NCBI GenBank assembly: GCA_018263005.1 | Contig: JADFDH010000003.1 | Span: 124,001-188,000, forward strand | DNA: 64,000 nucleotides | From: Methanobacterium sp. | GTDB taxonomy: Archaea > Methanobacteriota > Methanobacteria > Methanobacteriales > Methanobacteriaceae | Reading direction: 5' to 3' | In this document: positions 36,901-46,014 of the stretch, piece after piece | How the letters are laid out: every line of letters begins with the position of its first letter | Numbering within the stretch: position 1 is the stretch's first letter | Translations under genes and position numbers: made by a program | The notes under the pieces: generated by a model | What the model was told of the DNA's origin: nothing | The model's database searches: none | The model's input: only the letters and a program-made list of their open reading frames with translations

Positions 36901-39339
36901 CATGATCTGGTTATTGCCGTTTATCAGGTTCCCGGTGGTTGATTCCAGGGTTATTCCTATTCCGTTGGTGGATATGATGTTTCCACTGATGGTGTTGTTG
37001 GCATTTCCGGTGTTATCATGGACGTATATTCCGGTTGTGTTGGTGTTCATGGTGTTGTTTATTATCTGGTTGCCTGTTGATTGGAATAGTTCTATGGCTA
37101 TCTGGTTGTTGGTGAAGGTGTTGCCCTGTCCTGCCAGGCTTCCTCCGATGGTGGAGTTCACTGTTCCTGCTAATAATATACCTATTCCTGTGCTATTCAT
37201 TGTTATACCGGTTACTGTGATGTTCTGACATTGTATAAGGGCCAGGTACCCTATATTCCAGGTGCTGTCAATATTCAGTCCATCTGCATCCATTATATAC
37301 CTTATCTGGTTCCCGTTTATGGTGTTGGATGTGTCTATGTCCTGCCTGTAATCGTTTATATTATCTGAAGTTACTTCCAGGTTCATTATACCAGAGGAGC
37401 TGCTGGTTATTATATTATTTCTTAAAACACACATTGATGAGTTTATTAAACTAATTCCCCCGTTGATCAGGGTGTTGTTAGATATTGTATTGGTGGGGCT
37501 GTTTTCCATGGTTATTCCTAAGTTATTTCCGCTGAAGTTATTGTTAGATATGGTGTTATTCGATTGTAAGGAGTAGATACCATTTTCCTGGTTATTGTTG
37601 ATCTGGTTGTTGGTGATCTGGTTATTATTAGATGAAAACAAGCTGATTCCGTTGTTCTGGTTGCTGCTTATGGTGTTTCCGGAGATGATGTTGTTGGGGG
37701 ATGTCTGTGCCTCTATTCCATTCCAGTTGTCTATGATGTTATTTCCCATAATGGTGTTGTTCTGGGTATTGTTCAGTAATATGCCTGCAGAACTGGTTGA
37801 TCCGGTTATTTCAAAACCATGTACGGTTGATCCATTACCAGCGGTGGTTATGGTTATAACTGGACTGGCGGGGTTCAGATCACCGCTTATTGTTACGTCA
37901 CCATCAGCTATTAGTGTTATTCTCTTATTGATGGTGATGGTTTCATGATAGGTGTAGGCTGATCCGTTATTATCATATACGGTTATGATATCTCCATCTG
38001 ATGCTTCGTTTATGGCGGTTTGTATGCTCTCTCCGGGGTGCACTCCACCCACCGCTATTTCATGGACGAATACATCTGTGCTGTTGTTAGTGTCATTAGC
38101 TACTAAATTGGTAGCATCTGAGGAGAATGATGTGTATTGTCCGCTGCTGCTGATTAAGGGTATGTTGCTCCATTGGTTTGATTGGTCACCGCTGGTTGCT
38201 ACACTTATCCTGATGGTTGTTCCTGCTGAGAGATTATGTATGAATATATCGGCCACTCCATTGGTATCACCCACCACCAGGTTGGATGCGTTTGATGCGA
38301 AGGCCACGTATCTTCCGTTTCCATTTATGGAAGAATTTGCGCTGGCATTGTTTGCCTGTGCGCCGCCGGTAGCCACACTGACCCGGATGGTGTTCCCAGT
38401 GGTCTGATCATGGACGAATACATCAGACACCCCATTGGTATCATCGGATACAAGGTTACTGGCATAGGATGTGAATGCCACATATCGCCCGTCAGCACTT
38501 ACAGATGGGATGATACTGGCGTCATTACCTTGGGTTCCACTGGAGGATATACTGACCCGGATGGTTGTTCCGGTGGTGTTATCATGGACGAATACATCGG
38601 ACATGTCATTGGTATCATCGGATACTAAATTGGTCGCCTCCGAGGTAAAGGCCACATATCGTCCGTCAGAACTTATGCTAGCATCGCTACTGGCGTTGTT
38701 AGCCTGAGTTCCGCTGGTGGATACGCTGACCCGGATGGTTGTTCCGGTTATCAGGTCATGGACGAATATATCAGCCACTCCATTGGTATCATCCACCACC
38801 AGGTTGGTTGCCTCTGATGTGAAGGCCACGTATCGCCCATCAGCAGATATGGACGGATTATAACTGGTTCCGTCGGCCTGAGTCCCTGATGAGGAGACGC
38901 TTACCCGTATGGTACTTCCTGTGATCTGGTCATGGACGAATATATCAGCCACTCCATTGGTATCATCGGATACTAGATTGGTGGCATCTGATTCGAAGGC
39001 TACATACTGTCCATCACCTGATATGGATGGATTATAACTGGCATCATTGGCCTGCGTCCCAGTTGAAGACACGCTTACCCTGGTGGTGCCTGTACTGTCC
39101 TGTACGAATATGTCCGAGACACCGTTGGTATCACTGGGCACTAAGTTGGTGGCTATTGATTCAAATGCCACAGAAGCCCCGTCGTCACTGATATCAGAAT
39201 AATCACTGTTACTGTTTCCCTGTGTACCGTCGGTGGCGACGCTGACTCGGGTGGTGTCATCTTCAGCTGCAAATGCAGTGCCAGATAATGCTAAAGCAAG
39301 AATTAACGTGAAAGTTAGTATTATTAAATATTTATGCAT
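33952..39339 (-). CDS. Giant secreted protein: seven-repeat propeller, two beta-helices and an Ig-like linker
   Basis: A 1795-residue protein. A signal peptide spans residues 1-24 (ILTFTLILALALSGTAFA). Seven repeats of about 52 residues follow to about 400, each with IRVSVSSSGTQ, SADGRYVAFTSEATNLV and DVFVHD motifs, a second and different PD40-type propeller. A first Asn-rich beta-helix runs from about 425 to 1125 with irregular short coils unlike the family stalk. An Ig/Big-like segment (about 1130-1215) links to the family stalk (about 1230-1795) with five landmarks and the cap PSLTPF. ATG 39339 has a strong GGAGGGG site. This is the longest protein of the left block and the only one with two helices of different types. 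Confidence 0.84.
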   Translation of the reverse strand: MHKYLIILTFTLILALALSGTAFAAEDDTTRVSVATDGTQGNSNSDYSDISDDGASVAFESIATNLVPSDTNGVSDIFVQDSTGTTRVSVSSTGTQANDASYNPSISGDGQYVAFESDATNLVSDDTNGVADIFVHDQITGSTIRVSVSSSGTQADGTSYNPSISADGRYVAFTSEATNLVVDDTNGVADIFVHDLITGTTIRVSVSTSGTQANNASSDASISSDGRYVAFTSEATNLVSDDTNDMSDVFVHDNTTGTTIRVSISSSGTQGNDASIIPSVSADGRYVAFTSYASNLVSDDTNGVSDVFVHDQTTGNTIRVSVATGGAQANNASANSSINGNGRYVAFASNASNLVVGDTNGVADIFIHNLSAGTTIRISVATSGDQSNQWSNIPLISSSGQYTSFSSDATNLVANDTNNSTDVFVHEIAVGGVHPGESIQTAINEASDGDIITVYDNNGSAYTYHETITINKRITLIADGDVTISGDLNPASPVITITTAGNGSTVHGFEITGSTSSAGILLNNTQNNTIMGNNIIDNWNGIEAQTSPNNIISGNTISSNQNNGISLFSSNNNQITNNQINNNQENGIYSLQSNNTISNNNFSGNNLGITMENSPTNTISNNTLINGGISLINSSMCVLRNNIITSSSSGIMNLEVTSDNINDYRQDIDTSNTINGNQIRYIMDADGLNIDSTWNIGYLALIQCQNITVTGITMNSTGIGILLAGTVNSTIGGSLAGQGNTFTNNQIAIELFQSTGNQIINNTMNTNTTGIYVHDNTGNANNTISGNIISTNGIGITLESTTGNLINGNNQIMDNTSYGISLNNAHGNTITTNTIQNNNNYGIYLLNSGNTTANNITGNNITGNSIGITLNTSNNNQINNNQITSNESHGISLNNSQDNIINTNTLQNNADQGIYLLNSGSTIINDNIITGNEMGISLDSSNTNTLNNNQITSNTSYGIRLNQSSNIQITNNNIGNNSSYGIYLLSSSTTNNINGNTITGNRSHGVLISSSNGNTINNNQITSNTSNGMRLSQSSNNQITNNIIQSNSYGLYLLSSSTTNNISGNTITGNTNNGISIYTSNGNIVTGNSITNNTSSGIYSVSSTSTVNYNRIYNNTLYGLNVNSGTSDAQYNWWGTNNPTINQLNHSDIYYQSATVDYTPWLYMTFTTFEPSMLLGSTNNLTANFNNTYDGITVTPFDPLAGHIPDGLTVTFITDLGILSDITTTSNGLATANLTANAAGTAHLSAQLDNQILYQDVDMDKVKNTQSQQVFPTIQQAIDDAETVNGDTLLVVTGTYLENVLVNKDLTIQPVGTVTVQAADPTQSVFTINNTGNGSTIQGFIITGATNAFGVYLNTTNNCLLTGNTINSNFIGLYLQNGSTNTISGNTIQGNGWLGIGVDNSTGNIINGGNEISGNVEGIYLVNNANGNTINGNNIHNNYNAGIIILNGSTGNSISENTAISYNGLIGVLIRESGTNTVSGNTIQGNGWAGVALDNADGNTINGGNVISGNQEGINLTNSSTGNNISGNTITGNSNIGLSIISGSDGNYITSNISISGNGIIGVYLRDSGTNTISGNNIQINTWVGICFDNSTGNMINESNNISGNLEGLYIVNNSNTNTITANNIHENQDTGIYIDGSTGNQINTNTAISGNGVIGVLFRNADGNSIRGNTIAGNTFAGIALDNADSNNINGTNTISGSQMGIYLVNTSNGNTVNNNTLQENTWAGMVLDGATNNTIYQNNFNNNPLQALAQNGSGNSFYQDTTGNYWSDWPSTDPRSIPGSEGLYDQHPSLTPF

Positions 39340-39663
39340 TTTTCCCCTCCTTTTTATTCGTTGTTTTAAAATTCATAATTAAACTTAAGATATTGGAATA
39401 AATAAATTTTTATTTAAGAGAAATTTAAATCGTATAATATATTAGAATTTTTTTTGACATATTATTATGCCTTAAATTTAAAATTAAATTCATGATCAGA
39501 ACATTTATTAAATAATATATTTCCAAAGAGAAAAACCATTAAAAATAAAATCAACATGAAAAATATTTAAACTAATTCAATAGATTAATATAAGAAATTG
39601 GATTGTTAGTATTTAATATGAATATAAGATATAGCTAATTAGTAGCTAGTATAAAAATATAAT
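39340..39663. other. Divergent 324-base promoter region between a beta-helix gene and the glycan operon
   Basis: A/T-rich, with no open frame. It contains TAGCTA twice (39632-39637 and 39643-39648), itself palindromic, followed by TATA-like TATAAAAATATAAT (39650-39663) before the ribosome binding site of the glycosyltransferase gene. A GGAGGGG site at about 39345-39351 serves the minus-strand gene. Confidence 0.5.
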
Positions 39664-39678
39664 TTGGGGGAGTATTCA

Positions 39679-40842
39679 TTGGGTATGGAAAACACTTCTG
39701 ACAATAAATCCACAGTCGCCATAATCGGTAGTCGAGGAATACCCAATTTTTATGGTGGATTTGAAGCTTTCGCTGAAAATCTCAGCATCGAATTAGTGAA
39801 AAGAAACATCCCAGTATATGTCAGTTGTGAAAATTTAAATGGTAAAACGCATATTCAAGAGTATGAAGGTGTTGAAATCTTCTACTTCCCCCTTAAACCT
39901 CCGGGTAATGCTTTTTTAAGGATGGTCTATGAATTCCTGTATGATGGTTACTCCCTAATCTGGGCCAGCAGAAGATCAGATAATATTTATATGCTAGGAT
40001 ACAGTGCCGCTATCTTCTTTTTCATTCCTAAAATATTCGGTAAAAAATTATTCGTCAACCCGGGTGGGCTGGAATGGAAGAGAGATAAATTCAACACCCT
40101 AGTGAAGTCCCTGCTAAAATTCAGTGAAAGATTAATGACCAGCTGGGCCTCGGTGATAATCACCGATTCACACCAAATGAAAAGATACTTAGATTCCTCT
40201 TATAATACCGATTGTATCTATATCCCCTACGGTGTCCAGGAACCCGCAGATACAGAATGGGAGGAAAAAAAATTACCAACCATTATTAAGAAGGGGTTAT
40301 CCCCCGATAATTACTGGCTGGTGGTCGCCCGTTTAGAACCGGAAAATAATATTCACACCATACTAAAAGCTTACCAGCAGAGCAGATCCCGAAAACCACT
40401 ACTTATTGTGGGTAATTACTCCTCACCATCATATAAGAAAAAAATAGAAGACACACTGGAAAAAACACCAGCTGATAAGAAGATACTGCTTATTGGGGGT
40501 GTTTATGATAAAAAACTGTTGGATATGCTCCGGCAGAACTGTTTCGTCTACCTGCACGGTCACAGTGTAGGAGGCACCAACCCCTCCCTCCTGGAGTCCA
40601 TGATAATGAAGAACATGATCCTGGCCCATGATAACCCGTTCAACCGGGAAGTCAGCGCAGATTCCGCCATCTACTTTAAAGATAGTAAAGAATTAACTGA
40701 CAAGATGGAAATGATCGAGAACAACAACCCCTCCATCTTTAAAATGAAAGAAATAGCCTATAATGAGGTTAGAAATAGATATTCCTGGGATAGAGTATTT
40801 GAGAGTTATGAATCCCTTTTTGACAAGGAGAGAAATGAGTAA
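39679..40842 (+). CDS. Glycosyltransferase, DUF1972 N-terminal type (rhamnosyltransferase-like)
   Basis: A GT-B fold glycosyltransferase of about 387 residues. VAIIGSRGIPNFYGGFEAFAE is the signature of the DUF1972 domain found at the N-terminus of capsule rhamnosyltransferase-like enzymes. The C-terminal half has the usual GT4 nucleotide-binding region (WLVVARLEPENNIHTIL; GGTNPSLLESM). A GGGGGAG ribosome binding site at 39666-39672 puts the start at TTG 39679 (spacing 6) or ATG 39685 (spacing 12); the earlier TTG 39664 overlaps that site and is unlikely. It is the first gene of the plus-strand glycan run. Confidence 0.85.
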   Translation: MGMENTSDNKSTVAIIGSRGIPNFYGGFEAFAENLSIELVKRNIPVYVSCENLNGKTHIQEYEGVEIFYFPLKPPGNAFLRMVYEFLYDGYSLIWASRRSDNIYMLGYSAAIFFFIPKIFGKKLFVNPGGLEWKRDKFNTLVKSLLKFSERLMTSWASVIITDSHQMKRYLDSSYNTDCIYIPYGVQEPADTEWEEKKLPTIIKKGLSPDNYWLVVARLEPENNIHTILKAYQQSRSRKPLLIVGNYSSPSYKKKIEDTLEKTPADKKILLIGGVYDKKLLDMLRQNCFVYLHGHSVGGTNPSLLESMIMKNMILAHDNPFNREVSADSAIYFKDSKELTDKMEMIENNNPSIFKMKEIAYNEVRNRYSWDRVFESYESLFDKERNE

Positions 40843-41047
40843 TTATTCATTTTTTTATAATGATACTTAATACACCATATCAATTTAAAAGAAACACTAT
40901 TCTATTAAAAATTCAACCCACACCTAAAGCTAACTTAAGAAAATATCAGAAAGTCTATTAAAGTGAAAATTTTAAATTTTTTTTTTAAGAAATTTACCAT
41001 AGTCCCCTAAATTTAAAGTATTAACTGTGAAAAAAGTGACTTTTCAA

Positions 41048-42160
41048 ATGAACGTGCTCATAGTAAATTATTCTGAAACCACATCCCCCGGAGGGATTAA
41101 TAAAACTATAGGAGAAACTGCTAAAAATTTAGTTAAAAGAAATCATAGAGTCACCGTGATTCAGAATAATCCTTTAAATCTTCCCCATGAAGAATTAATA
41201 GATGATTATAAAATTATCAGAATAAATTCTCTTTTAGGGAAGTATTTATATGATTTCAGTTTTAGGATTTATTATTACCTTAAAAACCATTTTAACGAAT
41301 TAAACCCAGACATTATCCATATCCATGGTTATCACAGCCTATTTTCTTTAATAGTATTTTTTAATCTGAAAAATTTACATCCCGAAATACCCATAGTCTT
41401 CTCAGCCCATCTGGACATTGTGAGAAGCACATTTGCCGGTAAATATCTATGGAACATCTATAACTGGCTGGGTGGATATATTTTCCAGAAATGTTCCCAT
41501 ATTGTTGCTTTTTCTGATTACGAAGCATCAGAAATTGTAAAGAGGTTCCATGTTGATCCAGATAAGATATCCATCATTCCCCATGGTGTGGATACTATAA
41601 ATCCCATCCAAAAATCTAAAGAAAAGAAGATTAAATTAGTTTATTATGGATATTTAATCAAACGAAAAGGTGTCGATTATATATTGAATAGTTTAAATAC
41701 TTTAATATATGATTTAGATGAAAAAAATGTAGAATTAACCATAATTGGGGAAGGTCCGGAGTTAAAAAATCTGTTAAAATTAGCCGGGGATCTGAATTTA
41801 GAAGATTATATCATCTGGAAACCATTTTTATCCAAGAAAAGTCTCATAAAAGAAATTAAGAAGGGAGAAATATATCTATTACTTTCTAATTCTGAAGCAT
41901 ATGGAATTTCTGTTGCAGAAAATTTATCATCAGGAAATCCATCTATAGTGACGAAAAGAACTGCATTAAAAGAATTTTTAGACGAACCAGGATGTTTCGG
42001 AGTTGATTACCCGCCAGATCCGGGAGAAGTGGCTGATTTAATCATTAAAATACACCAAAGTAATGTGCAGGTGGGGCCGTTCAGTGAGAAAATAAGAACC
42101 TGGCAGGATGTTACTTCTGACTATGAAAAATTGTATAAGGAAATATTAGAAAGTAACTAA
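41048..42160 (+). CDS. Family 4 glycosyltransferase
   Basis: A GT-B enzyme of about 370 residues. The N-terminal MNVLIVNYSETTSPGGINKT carries the glycine-rich acceptor-side loop, the centre has IIPHGVD, and the C-terminal donor-binding region is YYGYLIKRKGVDYIL with SEAYGISVAENLSSG (E-x7-E motif). I choose ATG 41048 over the upstream in-frame GTG 41027 because the protein then starts at the first beta strand. It lies between the DUF1972 glycosyltransferase and the 4,6-dehydratase gene. Confidence 0.87.
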   Translation: MNVLIVNYSETTSPGGINKTIGETAKNLVKRNHRVTVIQNNPLNLPHEELIDDYKIIRINSLLGKYLYDFSFRIYYYLKNHFNELNPDIIHIHGYHSLFSLIVFFNLKNLHPEIPIVFSAHLDIVRSTFAGKYLWNIYNWLGGYIFQKCSHIVAFSDYEASEIVKRFHVDPDKISIIPHGVDTINPIQKSKEKKIKLVYYGYLIKRKGVDYILNSLNTLIYDLDEKNVELTIIGEGPELKNLLKLAGDLNLEDYIIWKPFLSKKSLIKEIKKGEIYLLLSNSEAYGISVAENLSSGNPSIVTKRTALKEFLDEPGCFGVDYPPDPGEVADLIIKIHQSNVQVGPFSEKIRTWQDVTSDYEKLYKEILESN

Positions 42161-42168
42161 ATAAGAAT

Positions 42169-42184
42169 AGGAGAGGATAATATT
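42169..42184 (+). promoter_or_regulatory. Strong ribosome binding site pointing to an ATT start codon
   Basis: AGGAGAGG at 42169-42176 is followed after five bases by ATT (42182-42184), in frame with the dehydratase gene. The next conventional start, GTG 42203, is 26 bases from the site and would remove residues of the first strand. Confidence 0.55.
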
Positions 42185-43171
42185 AACTGGAAAGAAAAAT
42201 CAGTGTTCATAACCGGTGCTGGTGGTTTCATAGGAAGCCATTTGACCGATCGCCTTATTGAGTTAGGTGCGGATCTAAAATTATTCGTAAAATATAACTC
42301 CAGAAATGATTGGGGTATGCTGGAGTTTCTATCACCAGAGAAAATGAAAAATACAGAGGTTATAAGTGGCGATTTAAAGGATCCGGATACTATCCGTCAG
42401 GAAACTAAGGATGTGGATATTATTCTCCATCTGGGATCCTTGATCAGCATCCCCTACTCCTATTTACATCCCCGAGAGACTGTTGAGACCAATATTATGG
42501 GAACACTTAATGTTCTAAACGCTGCCCTGGAAAACGGAATTGAAAAAGTAGTTCACACCTCAACCAGTGAAGTATATGGCACAGCGAAGTACGTTCCCAT
42601 AGATGAAGATCATCCCCTCCAAGGACAATCACCATATTCAGCCAGTAAAATCAGCGCAGATAAAATCGCCGAGAGCTACTACCTATCCTTTGATGTTCCC
42701 ATAGCCACCATCCGGCCTTTCAATACTTACGGTCCCAGGCAATCCTTAAGAGCGGTTATTCCCACCATCATCTCCCAGGCCCTGACTAAAGAAAGAATTT
42801 TTTTAGGTTCCTTACATCCCACCCGGGACTATACCTACGTAAAAGACACCGTAGAAGCCTATGTGAAAGTAACAGAATCAGAACAATCCATCGGGGAAGT
42901 ATTTAATATTGGCTCTAATTTTGAAATTTCAATAGGTGATCTGACCCGGAAAATATTATCATTAATCGATAGAGATGTGACTATTGAATATGACCAATCC
43001 CGGATAAGACCGCAGGACAGTGAAGTGGAAAGATTATGGTGTGATAACAGTAAGGCGAAGGAAATGTTAAACTGGTCCTCTGCCACGTCCCTGGAAGAAG
43101 GTCTGATGGAGACGATAAAATGGATAGGGGAAAATCCGGATTTACATAAAGCTGAGATTTACCACAGGTGA
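42182..43171 (+). CDS. NAD-dependent NDP-sugar 4,6-dehydratase/epimerase (LegB-like)
   Basis: An extended short-chain dehydrogenase of about 329 residues. It has the Rossmann motif TGAGGFIGSHL, STSEVYG, the catalytic YSASK, RPFNTYGPRQS, and a C-terminal EVERLWCDNSKAKEML block. These, with YNSRNDWGMLE, resemble the LegB-type 4,6-dehydratases that make 4-keto-6-deoxy-N-acetylhexosamine nucleotides. With an ATT start the N-terminus reads INWKEKSVFITG, a usual beginning for this family. It is followed six bases later by the nucleotidyltransferase gene. None of the other legionaminate genes is in the window, so the end product is open. Confidence 0.83.
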   Translation: MNWKEKSVFITGAGGFIGSHLTDRLIELGADLKLFVKYNSRNDWGMLEFLSPEKMKNTEVISGDLKDPDTIRQETKDVDIILHLGSLISIPYSYLHPRETVETNIMGTLNVLNAALENGIEKVVHTSTSEVYGTAKYVPIDEDHPLQGQSPYSASKISADKIAESYYLSFDVPIATIRPFNTYGPRQSLRAVIPTIISQALTKERIFLGSLHPTRDYTYVKDTVEAYVKVTESEQSIGEVFNIGSNFEISIGDLTRKILSLIDRDVTIEYDQSRIRPQDSEVERLWCDNSKAKEMLNWSSATSLEEGLMETIKWIGENPDLHKAEIYHR

Positions 43172-43177
43172 TGAATA

Positions 43178-43885
43178 ATGAAAGCATTGATTCTGGCCGG
43201 AGGAAAGGGAAGAAGGTTGATGCCTTATACAACAACCATTCCCAAACCACTAATGCCCATAGGAAACCATGCCATACTGGAAATTGTTGTTAGACAATTG
43301 AAAATGAAGGGATTTGAGGAGATCATAATGGCCACCGGACACTTAGGCGAGCTTATAATGGCATTTTTTAATGAAGGCCAAAAGTTCGGAGTGAACATAA
43401 AATACACCAAAGAATCCCAACCCCTGGGAACAGCCGGACCCTTAGCATTAATCAAAGATGATATAGATGATTCTTTCTTAGTTATGAACGGGGATATACT
43501 GACCACCATTGATTATTCCAAATTAATGAAATATCATAAAGAGAAAAAAGGCATAGCCACCGTGGCATTAAAAAGAAGAGAAGTAAATATAGATTTTGGT
43601 GTGACTGAGATTAATTCTGATGAAGAAATCGTGAAATACATAGAAAAACCCACAAATAATTACTTGGTAAGTATGGGTGTGTATGTGTTTGAAAAACGGA
43701 TTTTTGAATATATAAAACCTGATGAATATTTAGATTTTCCTGATCTGGTTGGTAAACTGATAAATAACCATGAAAAGATTAATGGTTATATTTTTGATGG
43801 CTATTGGCTGGACATAGGCCGGCATGATGATTATGAAAGGGCCAATAAGGAGATCGGGAACATCTATGATGAACTGTTTAAATGA
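43178..43885 (+). CDS. Sugar-1-phosphate nucleotidyltransferase
   Basis: A 235-residue NTP-transferase. It has the MKALILAGGKGRRLMPYT signature loop, PKPLMPIG, GTAGPLALI and the metal-binding VMNGDILT motif, ending with a conserved YWLDIGRHDDYERA. It activates a sugar phosphate as an NDP-sugar, presumably the substrate of the flanking dehydratase and epimerase. The length (no extra hexapeptide domain) suits guanylyl- or thymidylyl-type enzymes; the nucleotide cannot be told. A GGTGATG site precedes the ATG. Confidence 0.87.
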   Translation: MKALILAGGKGRRLMPYTTTIPKPLMPIGNHAILEIVVRQLKMKGFEEIIMATGHLGELIMAFFNEGQKFGVNIKYTKESQPLGTAGPLALIKDDIDDSFLVMNGDILTTIDYSKLMKYHKEKKGIATVALKRREVNIDFGVTEINSDEEIVKYIEKPTNNYLVSMGVYVFEKRIFEYIKPDEYLDFPDLVGKLINNHEKINGYIFDGYWLDIGRHDDYERANKEIGNIYDELFK

Positions 43886-43895
43886 GTAATAAAAA

Positions 43896-44774
43896 ATGAG
43901 CTTTACTGGTAAAAAAATCTTAGTCACCGGACATAATGGTTTTCTGGGAAAAAATATAGTTAATACATTAAATAAATTAAATGCTGAAATTTTAACATTA
44001 ACGGATGGAAAAGGGAATAGGATAGATATAAGAGATTGGAAGAGCATTAAAGAATCATTACAAGCGGAATCGGTGGATGTGATTTATCATCTGGCCGCGG
44101 AAACTTTTGTTCCTTCCTCTTATGAAGATCCTCGGAAAGTATATGAAGTGAACCTGTTAGGTACATTGAATATTTTAGAGCTAGCCCGAATTATTAATGT
44201 TAAAAAAATAATATACACCAGCTCATATGTTTACGGCACCCCCCAATATTTACCAATCGATGAGAAACATCCCATAAATCCGAATAATCCCTATTCAAGA
44301 AGTAAATTATTGGCAGAACAACTTTTAGATGCGTATTATCATGATTTCGGATTGAAATATGTGGTTTTCAGACCTTTTAATATATACGGTAGAGGTCAGT
44401 CCCCTAATTTCCTAATCCCCGCCATTGTGAAACAATTAAAAAATGGTAAGATTATCTTAAAGGACTGTAAACCCCGAAGGGATTTCATACATGTTCAAGA
44501 TGTGGTAGAAGCCCTGATCGTGGGATTGAAACTAAAAAAGGATTCAGACATCTTTAATATTGGATGTGGGAAAAGTTATAGTGTCAGGGAGATAGTAAAT
44601 AAGATCATCCACACCTACGGTAAACCAGTAGAGGTAATATGCAGAGAAGAAACAAGAAGACAGGAAGTAATGGATACCGTTGCCAATATCCAAAAGGCTA
44701 AGGATGTTTTAGGATGGCAACCGCATGTTGATATAGATAAAGGACTGGCAGATGTTGTAAAAGATATTATCTGA
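43896..44774 (+). CDS. NAD-dependent epimerase/dehydratase (GalE-like extended SDR)
   Basis: A 292-residue extended SDR with TGHNGFLGKNI, IIYTSSYVYGTPQ, catalytic YSRSK, FRPFNIYGRGQSP and the C-terminal VANIQKAKDVLGWQP. It is most like nucleotide-sugar 4-epimerases or 4-reductases acting after a 4,6-dehydratase. It lies 10 bases downstream of the nucleotidyltransferase gene, so the three enzymes 42182-44774 probably form one NDP-sugar pathway. Confidence 0.85.
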   Translation: MSFTGKKILVTGHNGFLGKNIVNTLNKLNAEILTLTDGKGNRIDIRDWKSIKESLQAESVDVIYHLAAETFVPSSYEDPRKVYEVNLLGTLNILELARIINVKKIIYTSSYVYGTPQYLPIDEKHPINPNNPYSRSKLLAEQLLDAYYHDFGLKYVVFRPFNIYGRGQSPNFLIPAIVKQLKNGKIILKDCKPRRDFIHVQDVVEALIVGLKLKKDSDIFNIGCGKSYSVREIVNKIIHTYGKPVEVICREETRRQEVMDTVANIQKAKDVLGWQPHVDIDKGLADVVKDII

Positions 44775-44895
44775 TTAAGATATTTTATCAAATTTTAGAT
44801 GCGAAAATTCATGGAATACTAAATTACCAATAGAATACTAAAGTGACAAATTATTAAGGACAAATAGTTCAGAATAATAGATATAGGGGCACATA

Positions 44896-46014
44896 ATGCA
44901 TCGAATAGCGATTTTAACCATGAATATTGTTAAGGGGGGTGGAATAACCTCTGTTAATAATCTTATAAAAATTTTAAATCCCATTAGTGATGAACTGCAT
45001 CTGATAAGCACCTATGACCAAGGAGGGGAAAATCTCTTCCAAGACTCTAATATTAACACATCATTCATAACCCATAAAGGAGGTGGATCAAAGTTAAGTA
45101 GAACCTTAAATATAATATGGACCCAAATAAAGATGTCATATGCATTGTTGAAATTAATTAATCATATCGAGACGGTTTATCTGGTAGGGGATACTCTATT
45201 TTTACCCGCTTTAATCTCTAAGATTTTCAATAAAAACATCATCACGGCCCTTTTATCTTCATCGGTACAGATAAACGAAGCGGTAAATGACAGTTTTCAT
45301 CGGGAAATAAAACTGGTTGCAGAATTGAACTATAAATTATCAGACCTCATAATAATCTATTCCAAATCACTAATTAATGAATGGTCACTGGATAAATATA
45401 AGGATAAAACACATATTATTCAAGAGCATTTCCTGGATTTTGACAGATTCAAGATCACCAAAAAATATGAGGAAAGAGAAAAAATAGTAGGATACCTAGG
45501 ACGATTAAGCTATGAAAAAGGTATAATGGAATTAATCCAGGCAATTCCAGCCATCAAAGATAGAATAGAGGATGTATCTTTTCTAATCGGAGGAACCGGA
45601 CCACTGGAAGATGAGATCGTATCAGAATTGGAACAAAATAATCTTACCAAACAGGTGCAACTTACAGGATGGATTCCTGATTCAGATTTTGTAGACACTC
45701 TAAACCAACTGAAATTATTAGTAATACCATCAGAAACAGAAGGACTTCCCTATATAATATTAGAATCCATGGCCTGCGGAACCCCTGTACTTGCTACGAA
45801 TGTTGGATCAATTCCGGATTTGATAAATGATGGTGATAATGGATTTATCATGGAGGATAACTCTGTTGAATCTATATCTATGAATATTAGTAGGGTGTTA
45901 GAATTTTCTCAACTGGATAAGATAGCCCGGGAGGCTCAGTCTTTTGTGGAAAAAAAATTTAACTATGAAACAGCTGTTAAAAATTATGAATCTATGCTGG
46001 ATCAGTTCCAGTAA
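44896..46014 (+). CDS. Family 4 glycosyltransferase
   Basis: A 372-residue GT-B enzyme. The N-terminus is ILTMNIVKGGGITSVNNLI and the donor-site region is VGYLGRLSYEKGIMELI, GGTGPLEDEI and SETEGLPYIILESMACGTPVLA (E-x7-E). An AGGGGC site precedes the ATG. Its 3' end overlaps the start of the next gene, which reads the same bases in another frame. Confidence 0.88.
   Translation: MHRIAILTMNIVKGGGITSVNNLIKILNPISDELHLISTYDQGGENLFQDSNINTSFITHKGGGSKLSRTLNIIWTQIKMSYALLKLINHIETVYLVGDTLFLPALISKIFNKNIITALLSSSVQINEAVNDSFHREIKLVAELNYKLSDLIIIYSKSLINEWSLDKYKDKTHIIQEHFLDFDRFKITKKYEEREKIVGYLGRLSYEKGIMELIQAIPAIKDRIEDVSFLIGGTGPLEDEIVSELEQNNLTKQVQLTGWIPDSDFVDTLNQLKLLVIPSETEGLPYIILESMACGTPVLATNVGSIPDLINDGDNGFIMEDNSVESISMNISRVLEFSQLDKIAREAQSFVEKKFNYETAVKNYESMLDQFQ

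Noticed and set aside
42203..43171. Full legionaminic acid pathway
   Set aside because: Only a LegB-like 4,6-dehydratase is present; aminotransferase, acetyltransferase, NeuC- and NeuB-type genes are not seen here.
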